NCBI GenBank assembly: GCA_020631735.1
Contig: CM036188.1
Coordinates: 13,806,214 to 13,870,213, forward strand
Source of the DNA: Saccharum officinarum
Lineage: Eukaryota > Streptophyta > Magnoliopsida > Poales > Poaceae
DNA: 64,000 bases
Reading direction: 5' to 3'
Shown here: piece after piece, positions 45,101 through 57,098 of the stretch
Layout of the letters: each line of letters opens with the position of its first letter
How positions within the stretch are numbered: the stretch's first letter is position 1
Made by a program: the position numbers and the translations under genes
Notes under the pieces: model-generated
The model's input: the letters and a program-made list of their open reading frames with translations, nothing else
Databases searched by the model: none
What the model was told of the DNA's origin: nothing

Positions 45101-45992
45101 TGGCTCATGCCCTGCAAACTATTCCCATCACATGGCCATTCGTTGTTTGGGGCTTGACTTGGTCGGACCCCTGAAAAGGATAACTGGTGGCTTCACCTAC
45201 TTGCTCATCGCCGTTGACAAATTTTCCAAGTGGATCGAGGCCCGTCCTATCACCAGCATCAGGTCTGAGCAAGCTGTGCTATTTTTTACCGACATCGTCC
45301 ACCGCTTTGGGGTTCCTAACTGCATCATCACGGACAACGGCACCCAATTTACTAGCAAAAAGTTTCTGGATTTCTGCGACAACCATCACATCCGTGTGCT
45401 CTGGTCGGCCGTAGCTCATCCAAAAACAAATGACCAAGTAGAACGTGCCAACGGCATGGTCCTACAAGGCCTGAAACCAAGAATTTTTGACAAGTTAAAT
45501 AAACACAGCAAAAAATAGGCCGTCGAGCTCCCCTTGGTCCTATGGAGCCTAACAACGACGTCGAGTCGAGCCATGGGGTTCACTCCGTTCTTCTTAGTCT
45601 ACGGGTCCGAGGCTATGCTCCCAACTGATGTAGAATATGGATCCCCGAGGCTGAAAGCCTACAACGAGCAAAACAATGACGCCACAAGAGAGAACGCCCT
45701 CGACCAGGTCGAGGAAGCTTGCGATGTGGCTCTGTTACACTCTGCCGGGTATCAGCAAAGTCTCCGATGCTACCACGACAAACACGTCCGCAGGCGGGAC
45801 CTCAATGTTGGTGACCTGGTGCTACGGAGAAGCCAGAACAACAAGGGACGACACAAGCTTACTCTGCCGTGGGAAGGGCCATACACCATCACGGAAGTAT
45901 TGAAGCCCGTCACCTACAAACTATCGAACGAGAAAGGCGAAATCTTCACCAACGCATGGAACATTGAACAACTACGTCGCTTTTTTCCTTAA
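42108..45992 (+). pseudogene. Gypsy pol: protease, RT, RNase H x2, integrase
   Basis: Protease site VLMDGGSSLNIIYA at about 42220. Reverse transcriptase from 42789: WRMCVDYTSLNKACPK, PFGLRNAGATYQRCM, EAYVDDIVVKTKK. RNase H follows (LLLYVAATTQVVSAVLV). A second, archaeal-type RNase H follows at about 44200 (MYFDGSLMKTGACVGL; NNVVEYEALVMGL; VRGDSQLVIDQV). Integrase shows the HHCC region (SGACGHHAAPRT), catalytic region (LDLVGPL; TDNGTQFTSKKF; NDQVERANGM) and C-terminal tail to ..LRRFFP at 45992. In-frame stops fall at 42294, 42780, 43602, 43956, 44347 and 45516, and there are frame changes near 43960 and 45130. Confidence 0.9.
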
Positions 45993-46194
45993 AGCCTCGA
46001 GGCTCTATAAATTGTTTCACAATCCCATGATAGAATAAAGAATACATCGGTGTTCAAAGCATTTCTTCATAACAACCAGGAAGGATCGACCATGTTTTCT
46101 CAGAGTCGACCCTCCCTTGGGGGCTGCAAGGGGGAACCCCCTACATATCCCCAAAAAATTCACTTTTTCAAAAAAAGAAGAGAACTGTTACATA

Positions 46195-46520
46195 AGTCGA
46201 CAAGGCCGCAAGAGCACCCTAAGGCTTGAGGGCCGCCGAGCCACGAGATCACCTATGCCTCCGAGCTATGGTACCTCCACTCACCCCCACGCAAAGGGGT
46301 GCAACCACGCGCTAAGTAGACCTAGTAATAGTTCACGACTTTGAAAAAGCTCACGACTAACATTCCCATTCGCTTTGAATCAAGTTCTTACATGATCTAC
46401 GAGGCCGCAAACGCACCCTAAAGCTCGAGGGCAGTCGAGCCGCGAGATCACTTACGCCTCCGAGACTACGGTACCTCCACTCGCTCCCTTACACCAAGGG
46501 GCGCAATCGCGCGCTAAGAA
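46195..46520. repeat. Tandem repeat of about 198 bp in gypsy 3' region
   Basis: 46195-46320 and 46390-46520 are two diverged copies sharing GAGGCCGCA, CACCCTAA, GAGATCAC, TACGCCTCCGAG, GGTACCTCCACTC and CGCGCTAAG in the same order. Tandem arrays just after pol are a known habit of Tat/Ogre elements. Confidence 0.75.
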
Positions 46521-46685
46521 AATCATGCGAGAACGTGATTCAAGCGAGAAAGGCAAGAAAAAACTCGAACAAAAATTGATATTTAGTATAAATTTACATC
46601 TAAGTGTTTCAAGGCCCCCGAGGCCATCACAACCAAAGTTATGAATATTAACTTATTTACACGGGCCCTCATGCCTAGTTTTGGC

Positions 46686-49600
46686 TCACAGGCCCTCGTC
46701 GTCGACAGGCGGGACCACCTCGACCTCGAAAAGCTTTGCAAGGCGACCCCCGGGCTCCTCAGCGGCTTCAATCAGGTTTAGGTAGGTGACTTCATTCTCC
46801 TCGTCAGTTCGGTCTAGATCTGTGATGAAGCCATCAGCGATAAGGTCCATATCATACTCGAACCTAGACCGAACGACTGCCATGGCCCTCTTCACGCCGT
46901 GATGCAGCCCGCCTCGTATCCTCTCGCGGACGAGGCGGCCCAGCGCCACCATCCGACGGACAAAGGAGTTCCCCGGTGCATCCTCCTCGGTATCGGCATC
47001 GGGCTCAACCCCCAGGCCGTCACACACCGAGGTGATGGCACCCTGGAGTAACTGAGTCCGCCCAGCCTCGGCCTCGAAAAGGTTCTGGAACGAGGTGGCC
47101 GTCGCCTGGGCCGCATGCTGCTGCTTCTCCAGCTCTAAAACGCAAACACCAAGTTAGCATAAGTCTGCGATCTCGAGGCCAAGGCCAAAACACGACGAAG
47201 AGGTTTACCCTCAGAGTGGGTCTACCAACCCATGACCTCATCGCGCAACTCCCCGCACATCTTCTTAGACGCTCGAAGAGCCTCATCCTTGTCGTGGACC
47301 ACCGCCCTCAGCGCCTCAATCTCCCGACCGGTGCCCGAGAGAGCCTCGTCCCTCTCTCGGACCATCCCCTTTAACGTCGCAACCTCATATTCTAAGGTTC
47401 CGACGCGAGCGGACACCATCCCGATCTGGATGCTAAGGGCGTCACATTGACCACCGACCAAGGCAACATGTTCCTCGAGCTCCTTCACACGCGCCAGCAG
47501 GGGCACGAGGTCCTCACAAGCTTTAGCCGCCTCCTCCCGAGCCCTTGCCACGTCTTCACGCACCTTGGCCTCGGCTTCCCGGGCCTGCGCCGCCTCCTCC
47601 CTAACCACTGCGTGGGCGACGCGGAGCTCGTCCGCCTTAGTGCTCTTCTGGGATAGCCGCTTGTTGGCTTATTCGACCAGGGCCCGTTGATGAGCAAGCG
47701 CCGCCCACACGCCACTGTCATGGCGAATAAAGAGTGACTTGCAGTGAGAACGCTCCTTGAGCTCCTGACCACAGTTAAAACCTAAAAATCAGAACCAAGG
47801 AAAAGGGAAGGATAAAACACAGGGAAAGACTAGCGAACCCGGCTTACCTCGAAAGCCTCCGACATACCCAGCACCAAGGTATCCGTAACCATGTGCAGGG
47901 ACTACAGGGAGTGCTTACGGAGTCCCTCGAGGTACTCCTAGTGTTGCACCTCGTCCTTGTCATCGAGAGCGAAGAAGGGATCAGCGCTAGGGTTGGACGC
48001 GTCCCAGAACTCAAGGGTCGACCGGCCCCAGCGCGAAAGCTCCTCCTTCGCCCGTACGAGCGCCAACCCGGCGTAGTCAGGCCACCTGGCCGATGCCTCG
48101 GCCAGGTCATCCCCCAACGCCGCGGAGGTACCAGGCTGATCCGGGGCGTCGACCATCTCAACGTCCGCCTTCTGCTTCCCCTTGTCAGAAGGAGAGTCAT
48201 CGACGGTAAGGTCGATCACGGCCGGGGTCGACCCCTGGGGTGGGGCTAGCGTCTCGATCGCCGGCACCACTGTCTGTTCGATGGACGGTGGCACGACCAC
48301 CCCTCCGTTCCACCTCGACCGCCTGCTCCGTAGGCCGGTCCTGCTGCGGCTGTGGCTCCTCTAGCGCCGGTTGTGACTCCGACTGCCCCGCCTCTTGCCC
48401 TGCCTCTGGCGAGGCCTCCACCACCTCCTTTGACTTTTCAACATCCACCAACCCCGCGTCGTGGACGGATGTTTCGGACTCAGCGGCCTCGATGGTCGCC
48501 TGGGTCATCGCGATCGACCCAGGCTCTGACCCACCAGTGCCAGGAACCTCGAGCCTGGCGTCGCCCGGGACCGCCTCAGCTGGCTCTAACCCTCGTGCGG
48601 CGACACCAGAACCAGGGACCTCCTGGGCACTTGCCCCCGCCTTGGCGGCCGCCTCCCTCAGCCTAAGCCGCTTCATCGCAGGCTGGCACCTCGCGACCCA
48701 GGCGGCATCGTCGACCGGCGTCCGCATCATCAGGGCGGCGCCTGACCTGAGCGCCTTGACGGGAGTCAGATTCGCGAGCTCCGCCTTACGCTTATGGCGG
48801 AGCAACAAACAAATGCGCTAGAACAAAGAACGAGATCACCGATGATGGAAAAACAAGGCGAGATACTTATCCGGATATGGGAACCAGGGGCCTAGACCCC
48901 GGCAAGCCCGAGCCACCCGGCGGCACCTGTGACGGCCCTACCGTTGAGCCTCCTGTCGGCCGGGTGCTCCTCGGAGCCCGGGCTGATGGGGCATCAGAGG
49001 ATCTCTGCGCTGTCGAGGCTATTTAGCCTCGGGTCCTTACGCCCGTCGATGGTGCCTTGGCTTCTGACGTCGACGCTGCTGGTCCGACCGCCGGCTGAGT
49101 CCGAGGCGTTCAGGCTCGCGGGAGCGGCGCCACCGACCCCCCCTGTGGGGCCCAGACGAGGTAGCTCCTCTCGCTGAAGGACCCGCTCGGGCCCTTCCCT
49201 CTTCTGGCTTTCCTTCCCCCTCAACGGGCGCCGAGACTTCCCTCCACGCCTGGGAAGTCGACCCCCCAACGGGCTCTAGCAGGGGCCGCACGTCGGGGAG
49301 GTGCACCAGAAAAGTCACGGTATCATACCGCGACCCGGCGTCGTCGTCGCCGCTGTCTTCGTCCTCCCCCGAGACCGTCTCGGAAGGAGACTCCTCGAGT
49401 GGGAGCCCATCGAGGCTCTGTTGGCGGCGGTGCTTCTTCAACGCCTCGCACTCGAGGGTCTTCTCAACTTGACGCTTCTTGGCAGCATCCTTCTCCTCCT
49501 TCTTCTGGGCCGCCAAGAGGCGTCTAGCCTCCTGAGCGGCCTGATCCTCTGGAACCGGCGGCCGCAATTCCTTGACCGCTGACAGATCCTGCACACAGGC

Positions 49601-50584
49601 CTCGACCGACTTAGTCGAGGGAATCTGGAAGCAAAAGGACTTAAGACTGTCAAAAACGACACTTACCAGAGGCTCAAAGCCTTGAGTGGGGCGCATCGGG
49701 ACCCTGTCGATGTCCTCCTGCTTGAAACTCCCCACCATCCACCGTGCACGCTGGGCAACCTCGTTGAGGGGGAGAGACTCATGCGACATTCGACTCCCCT
49801 CCAGCGACGCCTCCGACGTCATCTCGTCGAGCCGGAGCCGGCGCTGCGTCAGCGGCAGCACCCTCCGGTGGTGAAACACTGCGGCCACCATTCCCGTCGT
49901 CAGCCCGTGTTTACGGAGTCTTCTCAACGCGTCGAGCAATGGCTGCAGTTTTGGCTTGTCGTCCTTGACGACGCCGTACGTCCAGTTCTCCTCGTGCGAC
50001 ATCAGCACCTGGTCGAAGAACCTCGGTAGCTGGTCGCTGTCGTTGCGCAAGTAGAATCATCCGTCGTGCCAGCCACTATTTGACAAAATCAGTTGCGCCG
50101 GGATGTACTGATCATCTCGGCCCTCCCGAACTTGGAGAGTGCAGCTCCCCGCATGCACTGCGCGCCGCACCCCTTGCTCGCCTACCTTCTTGGCGAAATG
50201 TTCCGCCTTGAAGAGGTGGAGCCACGGATTCCAGTGTGGCTCCATCCCCAGGTACCCCTCACAGACCGCCATGAAAATGGCAGCCTGCGAGATGGAGTTG
50301 GGGGCGAGATGGTGCAGCTCCACCTTGTAGTAGTGGAGGAGCGCCCGCATGAAGTGGCTCGGCGGGACTCCGAGCCCCCTCTCGTGGAAAGCCACGAAGC
50401 TTACCACGTAGCCCTCCGGGGGCGCCGGCTCCCGGTGGTCGGATGGCGGCACCCTCCATTCCGGCTGGGTCCGGCTCGCCCTTGGTCGCAAAAGCCTATC
50501 ACGGACCAACTCCTCTAGCCTCCTCTCTGTCATCGAGGAATGAGCCCACGCGTCCGTGGGAAGGATCTGGCTCTTGCAGACCAT
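46686..50584 (-). pseudogene. Gypsy antisense gene (PF04195-type product)
   Basis: Minus-strand gene within the element. The start is probably near 50584 (MVCKSQILPTDAWAHSS). The N-terminal domain contains VSFVAFHERGLGVPPSHFMR and ALLHYYKVELHHLAPNSISQ, then FMAVCEGYLGMEPHWNPW, the pattern of the Pfam family 'putative gypsy type transposon' (PF04195, from memory). An in-frame TGA at 50057-50059 splits it from a continuing frame (49037-50050) with an acidic Ser/Asp-rich tail. Further downstream are a Pro/Ala/Glu-rich stretch (48197-48808), a strong coiled coil (47222-47608, Glu/Ala/Arg heptads) and a C-terminal domain ending ..AKLFEVEVVPPVDDEGL (46686-47027). Probable introns or frame breaks lie between. 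The function is unknown; such genes are carried by many Tat elements. Confidence 0.7.
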
Positions 50585-50713
50585 GGTTGTCAGAAAACGG
50601 CGCGCGGCGACGGTAGACGAAGGAGCAACGGCGACGGTGGATGGCGGCTGAAGGGTGCAAAGGAGGCGAAGAAGGCAAAGAAGGCAAAGACGCAAAAGGC
50701 CTGTAGGGGGCAT

Positions 50714-51702
50714 ACGGAATCCCGAGCCTCACACTTATACTCCGATGGAAGGCCAATGGGCGGGTGAAAAGGTAGGAATAGTTGCCACATTCAATGACCT
50801 TACCAAACCGCTCCCTCAAAATCCGCAGATAGGGGTACGTGTTCGCCGTGTACTCCGTAACCGTCGCACCACGCCGCCCACCACCGCGCCGATCTCGCTT
50901 CCCCTCCTAAAAAGACGTGCCCCAAACGGGCAGGAAAAAGATCCGCAGACGGATATTCCCAGACGAATGGATAATGGGCCCCGAGCCCAATATAAACCTC
51001 AAGGGATCGAAAGCTGGCCCTCGACCAGGCTTTAACAGTTGCCCTCGAGTAATGGAGTCAGGGACGACTAGGGACGCGCCCGTACAAGGCCAGGGCTCGA
51101 GCCACGCTCTTGAGGCGCCCCAGACGTATTCGAGGCTAAAAAGAGGTCGATGGAGGAATCCCCTCGGAGGGAGGCATCGAGCCCTCAGATCCTATCGCAA
51201 GGAACCGAGATCCACGCGACTACTCTTTGGCATTTTCGAGAGCGCCTCCGTGGCCGCTAGCCAACTCCTACCGAATGGAGCATGGGCTCCCACTCGAATT
51301 CCCCGTTAAAAGCTCACCGGAGACCGTCGGAACTCGCCCGACGAGGTTAGTACGACGTTCCCCACCCCTCCTCCTTTTCCTAAAAAGGGAGCGTGAGGGT
51401 CGAACGATAAAAGATGGCCAAGACTCTTATCAACCTTGTGCATACGAGGCTCGGGGGCTCGACCGCAGAAAGTCATACCTCGAACGAAAAAGACAAAATG
51501 CCATGATACGAGAGCATTCCTTGATAAAACGTACAAAAGACCTCGGAGGAGTCAAAACACTCCACTGAGGCCTCGGGGGCTACACCCGGCGGGTGCGCTC
51601 GCACACACCCACTGGAAAAGGCTACGATGCTATGACTCTAGTTCATGAACCGCTGAGCCTCTGTGAGAGTGATCCACACTCGCCCAAAGGCTCAGGGGCT
51701 AC
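50714..51702. other. Gypsy 3' non-coding region and polypurine tract
   Basis: No sense-strand gene; it probably holds the antisense gene's promoter region. It ends with CAAAGGCTCAGGGGCTAC directly before the 3' LTR, the likely polypurine tract. Phrases of the type CTCGGGGGCT recur. Confidence 0.55.
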
Positions 51703-52790
51703 TGTCGGGTACCTACAACAAGGGGTACCCACAATCAACAATTAAGAAAAACAAAAACCGCTACCCACAAGAAATGGGACGAGCCAAAATAACGAATGAA
51801 ACACCTTGACTACATTCTGACTCATACGAGGCACGCTCAACGGGACGCCTCGACCACATTCTGACTCGTACGAGGCTCGCTCGACAAGACGCATCGACTA
51901 TCGAGAAATGTCCAACTCGCACGACCCGGGGTCGGGCCACTCGACCCACCTTATTTACCAACTCTGAGACAAAAGTCAGAGAATTTAATGCGACTACCAA
52001 CTACTTCCTACCCTTATGGCTACAGCAACAACCGGCATGGGGCAGTACCGGTGTCAAATCCCACTTTTTACTGCCCATCCCGGGATGGGAGGTGAAAACT
52101 TGTCACTGTACGCGCCATACCATGCACTATTTCATCACTGATCACCCTCGAGGGAGAATACGACAAGGACCGTACCCCGCGATCCCGGGGACTCGGCCTT
52201 ATCCGCTCATCATCGATCCACTTCGACCCGACCTCGACCCAGCCTCGACCCACCGCCGGTCAACAAGGAAGAAAGGCCGACGTGACACAGGACCCGGAGT
52301 CTTTTCACCGTCTCATCCTCTACGTTATCATGGTGTCCAGGGATGGCCAGCCATTCTTGGGGCACATCGCTACAGCAACCTCCACAGCGATCGACAAAAC
52401 TTCACCTCAAAAGCACCCCGGCGTCCCTGCCTCCTCTTACCCTATAAAAGGGTAGGCAGGGGCTCTACAAGGGGACGGAGAACAACATACGACGAAAAAC
52501 CAGTCTCCATCCCACCAAAGAAGATCAACATCTCAAGCAATCACCTTTGTACTCTCACTTTTTCTCTGAGACCTGGGCTCGGTTCCCTCTCTCATAGCTT
52601 GTAACCCCTACGCAAGCACTTAGGTGCAAGAAAATACAATACTCTCCCCTCCCCGCTGGACGTAGGGCTTTCTTTTGCCCGAACCAGGATAAACCTCTGT
52701 GTATTCCCCTTGCATCACCATCCAGATTAGGGACACGCAGCATTTGACTCACTCGTTGGCTTAGGACCCCCGCAGGACCGAACGCCGACA
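51703..52790 (+). repeat. Gypsy 3' LTR with internal duplication
   Basis: 1088 bp, about 42 bp longer than the 5' LTR because a GACGCCTCGAC..CATTCTGACTCxTACGAGG unit is repeated at 51805-51900. TATA box at 52443-52450. Confidence 0.95.
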
Positions 52791-52960
52791 AGTAGGGTGA
52801 GTGGCGGCGGCAGCGTACAGGGGAGGAGGGCGTGGTGGAGGCGCACGGTCGAGAGTGCAAGGTAGCGCTCATGGTGGATCTCGCCCATCTGGCATGAACT
52901 TGTCATCCCCGCCGCATTGGAGGAGGCTGGCAGCGGATCGAGTTCGGGGCGGATATCCGC

Positions 52961-53400
52961 GGGTTTCGGGTTTGTTCCGATTTTTCACCCACGATTTTCG
53001 GTTCGGGTACCCGAAACTTATCGGGTTCAGTTTCGGGTTTCGTTTTCACCCGTGGATACCCAATGGATATCCGAAATATAACATTTTGAATAAAAACTCA
53101 TGTTTTTATTAATAACTTTGTTTATGTAAGCTATTAAATTTGTTCTAAGTTGAGTCATGAAATTGTGCGTAGTTATTGCCTCTTTTATACATTCGAATAT
53201 GTAATATATAATATATATGTTGCTAAAAATTCCTTATTATTTTCTTATTGCTATACAGTGGTGGGTTTCGGGTTTCGGTTAACCATTCAGGTTTCGGGTA
53301 TCCACCGGGTTGGTTTCGGGTTTGGATTATCACCCGAACATCAGTTCGGTTTCGGGTTCAGGTCTTGAGTTCGGGTTTCGGGTTCGGTCCACGAAGGCTC
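52961..53400. repeat. GGGTTTCGGGT-rich degenerate repeat
   Basis: Dozens of short phrases such as TTTCGGGTTTCGG, TCGGGTACCCGAA and GGATATCC, with an AT-rich insert at 53080-53250. Such sequence marks certain grass hAT-like non-autonomous elements; ends were not defined. Confidence 0.5.
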
Positions 53401-54132
53401 CACCCGATCCGAACCCGCCCCATTGCCATCCTTACTGGCAGCGGTGCACGGTGGAGGTGCAGCAGGTGACGGCAGCGTTCCGTGGAGCGGCGGCGGCGGC
53501 ACCGTCTCCCTGATCCCTCCATCTCTTTTGCCCCAACTATTTCCCTCGTTTTCCATCCTGCTTGCTTAGATGTGTGCCGCATCTTGCCATGCAGGTACTG
53601 CAAGGCCACCAGATCTGGTCGAAAATGTGGGGTACCTCGTCTGTGGCAACGAATTCTTCCTGCCAATGCCGCCGCCGCTGCATTGGCCCCCTTCCTCGAC
53701 ATGGGCTCTTGAGTTGGATAGACCTAGATTTAATTTTAAATTTGTCTATTGCGAGATGCGGTTTATGAGATGCATGAGCAGGTGTTCCAAGTGTGCTTGG
53801 TGTTGCAACTGAAAGTATAGTATTTAATCTTATATCAATGAATTGGGACTTGCTGTCTCATGATTTTCTTACTGCTATGCAACTGGTGGCAGGAAACAAA
53901 TTGGGTATAGGAAGGAGCAAGAGAAGGTCCCCTTCAGAGATATCTCATACATCATACAAGTCCAGTTTGGTAAGTTTTAGAAATAGACATTGAACAAGAT
54001 TCCTACACCAGATTCAGAAGCACCAATAACAGTACTGCACTAGGATCTTTTACGGACGAAAATTCCAATTGTAAACAAGATTCAAAAGCACCACCGCTCT
54101 GGCGACGAAATGTTACCTTCACTGGTGCTTAC
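53401..54132. other. Exon-like scraps, no gene recognised
   Basis: A T-rich tract ending CCATGCAG|GTACTGC at about 53590 looks like an acceptor, and 53590-53710 stays open (ATRSGRKCGVPRLWQRILPA or another phase), but no family is recognised. A phrase GATTC(A)xAAGCACCA recurs at 54010 and 54080. It may be the body of the gene whose promoter lies at 38441. Confidence 0.35.
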
Positions 54133-54269
54133 CGATTTGCTGCAGCATCACAGATTCTCAGCTTGCCAACCGCTGGGCTACTTGCTGGAAACCCTGGCCC
54201 GACCTGCAACTCACCGTCACCGCCCGATCCACGCCCAACATATCCTGGCATCTCTCCCATGGTGAATTC
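54133..54269 (-). pseudogene. Candidate first coding exon of a RIP-family paralogue
   Basis: Minus strand: acceptor GGCACAG|GAATTCACC, then ATG in good context (ACCATGGGAGAG, 54260-54258), 42 codons rich in Gly (YVGRGSGGDGELQVGPGFP), and donor AAATCG|GTAAGC. The entry (AG, nine bases, ATGGGAGA) resembles the start of the gene B exon at 33672, and the upstream DNA resembles the gene B flank. No RIP or DUF6598 module follows on the minus strand, so at most a remnant. Confidence 0.3.
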
Positions 54270-54421
54270 CTGTGCCAGTACATGAATTTAGTTAGTTCCT
54301 GCTTACTGATGATGATAACGGGTTAATCTAGAATGTAGACCATGCATGTTTGTCTTTACCACAGCTATGCTAAACATTAATTACCCAGTTTTGCATCAGA
54401 ATTAATTATTGCTTGTCATAT

Positions 54422-54662
54422 GCTCCCTCGGTCTTACAAAAATTGTTATCTCGTTTTTTTGAGGAGTCAAAAATTTTTAACTTTGACTAAATTATATAGG
54501 CAAAAATATTAATATTTAGAGTTTAGTATCATTGATAGATCATTAAATACATTTTATAATAAAGTTATTTTGATACAAAATTTTACTAATAATTTCTAAA
54601 AACCTAGTCAAACTTAGGGTTAGCTCAACCTTGTTACTAAAGTGGTGTTATACGAAGGGATA
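54422..54662. mobile_element. Stowaway-like MITE, degenerate
   Basis: Begins GCTCCCTCGGTCTTACAAAA and ends near ATACGAAGGGATA. Internal wording (TTTGACTAAATTATATAGGC; TCAAACTTAGGG) matches the common grass family of about 240 bp. The termini are worn and the TA duplication is not certain. Confidence 0.55.
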
Positions 54663-57098
54663 AAGAAAAACAACAGAGTGCAATACAATGCAGCACCTGC
54701 ACTAGACACGAAAATTTTGGCACGGAAGCATTTTGGCAACCGTTCCTAACATGAAAAATCATTTTCTTCTATAGAAAACCAAAAGAAGATGGATACCTGC
54801 ACTAGCCAGAATAGAGACTAGTTGTGTTCAAAAAAAAAAAAAGAATAGAGACGGGCAAGAGACGGACACAGTGGAGAGATTCTTTACTTGTTTATACATA
54901 CTTGATGGTGGCTCTCACATGTTTCTTTCCTACATTAGAGTGAAATTTGCTAAGTTAGACACTCTGGCTATCTTTGCACCATTGTATCTTCCAAACGTTA
55001 AAGTTGCCCGTAGATAAGAGTTTGGCTACATCATGGGATATGTACTCTGTAATTACAACTCTGGCATTAACCTAATCACTGCCACGGAAAATGCAGCGGT
55101 AGCCTTGTTGGCACACATAACAAACAGAGAAATAATCAATAAACCTCAAAGCTATGTGCATACATATTACTATGAACCTCAAATCTTCCTTTAAGATCCA
55201 TGCACATGAGAAAAGAAACAAATTCTTTGTCGTGTGACTGGTTGAATCTCTCCTTTATTTTAAATGCAAGTGGAAAGAGCTCTGTCTTTCAGTTGAGAAG
55301 AAAGTCATTATATAGAGAGAGCAAGAAGCCCAAAAGTCACCGGCTGCACGCCCACAAAACTGTGGACTTGTTGAATTAGATGTCCCCAACGGAAAGTGTA
55401 GTAATATTACTATTACTAATTAGATGCCCAAAATGGAGGCTCAAATTAATCCTTCTTAGATGTACTAGGAAAAAAAAAATCAAACAAAGAATTATCATAT
55501 AGAAAATTAAGAAACATCCGAACATCAATTCCGTATAATGATAATGATAACCATTTAATCTGTTCTCTTTTCTAAGAAATACTCGTACTTGTCGTTACAA
55601 ATAAAATAGCTCAAAGTAACCCTGATTTGCATCTAAATTACACACATGTAAATATATTCGGAGATAAAATATTGTTCACATCATTCATGCACCTAGATAT
55701 AAATTGTATCTGAATACATTTTATAAAAATTGTATATATCTAGAAAAGCCGGAGCGTATATATCTAGAAAGCCGGAGGGGAGTACCAAAACGAGGGCAAT
55801 GGGAAACCACAAGACATGTTACGATTAGTCGCAGCAGGATAACTATGCCGCTGTCTCTCAAATCAAAAACAAAAATGGAAGAAGAAAAATATTTTGAGTC
55901 TATTTTTCCTATTATTGTCAACCTATGCAGCCAAAAACATCAACTTAACTCAGATGTATCATGTACCCCCAAATCCTCAGTTTTATAGTATTTGTTGTGA
56001 GGAATCCTGGAGGAGTAAACACATTGTTTTTTAAAGTGACTCCTCCCCCTATTCCACACCAACACTCAATACCAGACATCAGTTATAAACCTTTGTCTCT
56101 TATATAATTGTTGTGATGACATAGACGACATGACAGAAGGTGCAATAATTTAATCGATATAAAATAAAGGCACCAGCTGGTAAGATCTGTCCGAAATTTG
56201 ACACAGAATTCTCTCTCAAGAAAAATGTTCTGAGAGTATTTTTTGCATTTATTTTTCATCCTGCGCTGCCCAAGAACATCAACGTAATTCGGATGTACCC
56301 CCAAAGCCCAATTTTTTAGTATCTACTGTGAGGTGTGCATGCAGGAGGAGTAACATATTCGGATTTAAAGAGATTCCACCGAAATAAAAGACGTTACAAA
56401 AATCATGCGACTATAGCCTATTCCGCATGAACACTTAGGCAGAAACCAGACATGTGTAGTCCAGTGATGAACCTTTGCAGTGCGACATAGACGACATGGG
56501 ATGCAGTAGATCCGGTGATTTATAAATAAATAAATAAAGCACCAGCGTGCAAGAGCAACCACAGATCTGTGAGATCGAGATCATGGTGATTTAAATGCAG
56601 TAGATCTGTCCATTTGACACACACACAACACACACACAGATTTCTCTCAAAAAGAAAAAAAGAAAGGAAAACAACACAGATCAGTGGAGATCGAGATCAT
56701 GGTTGACATGCAACCGAGCCGGTAAGATTTTAAACTGAATGCACGCAAGAAGCTAAGTAGGAGCATTTGTGAAGAAACACAGTGTGTGAGAATATTTGGC
56801 ACTGCAAAATCGACCACTAACCTTGGTAGAAGATGGAGACGGGAGAGCGGCCTCTAGCACCCAGCAGGCTGATGAGGCTGCTAACTGCTGCTGCGCGCGT
56901 GCGCCCCAGAATCCCAGTGTCCCAGAGACGTCTACATACGCGGGCAGCGAGGCGGAACGAGCTGGAGTCCTCGTCTCCAGTGACCAAGATCTAGGAGCAG
57001 AAGGATGTCAGAGTTGATATGCAGATTTGTCTTCTTGGTTCTTGGCTCTTGGCCAGCTAGCTAGAGATACATGGAGCGAGCGGTGTGGTTCCTTTGCT
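54663..57098. other. Paralogous RIP-gene flank up to the gap
   Basis: Non-coding. 55160-55250 matches 35240-35340, and 55590-55640 holds the same repeat unit as 34150-34650. A block of about 300 bp is duplicated: 56050-56230 and 56410-56650 share CAGACAT, GATGAACCTTTG-like, GACATAGACGACATG, AAAGGCACCAG-like and GATCTGTCC..TTTGACACA in order. Near 55730-55780 two copies of GTATATATCTAGAAA.GCCGGAG stand in tandem (Stowaway remnants). Confidence 0.45.
56518..56721 (+). promoter_or_regulatory. Candidate promoter and leader facing gene C
   Basis: TTTATAAATAAATAAATAAA at 56518-56537 could serve as a TATA region. About 160 bp on, GAGATCATGGTTGACATG gives an ATG (56699) whose frame meets a good donor (CAACCGAGCCG|GTAAGA) within 22 bases. 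The next contig begins, 100 N later, with plus-strand RIP/DUF6598 exons. A short first exon joined across the gap is possible but unproven. Confidence 0.25.

Larger units (their letters stand above)
38629..52790 (+). mobile_element. Ty3-gypsy retrotransposon of Tat type, 14.2 kb
   Basis: LTRs at 38629-39674 and 51703-52790, flanked by the perfect duplication AGTAG (38624-38628 and 52791-52795). In order it holds a primer-binding site, gag, protease, reverse transcriptase, RNase H, a second RNase-H-like domain, integrase, a tandem repeat, and a long antisense gene. A second RNase H domain plus a large 3' antisense gene of this type is typical of Tat-lineage elements; maize Grande has such an antisense gene (from memory). 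LTRs differ at roughly 5-6 percent of sites by eye, mostly transitions, so the insertion is much older than the copia one. Many stops make it non-autonomous. Confidence 0.93.

Noticed and set aside
46686..50713. Considered a host gene inserted in the gypsy element
   Set aside because: It lies fully between the element's pol and 3' LTR, and its N-terminal pattern belongs to a family carried by such elements.
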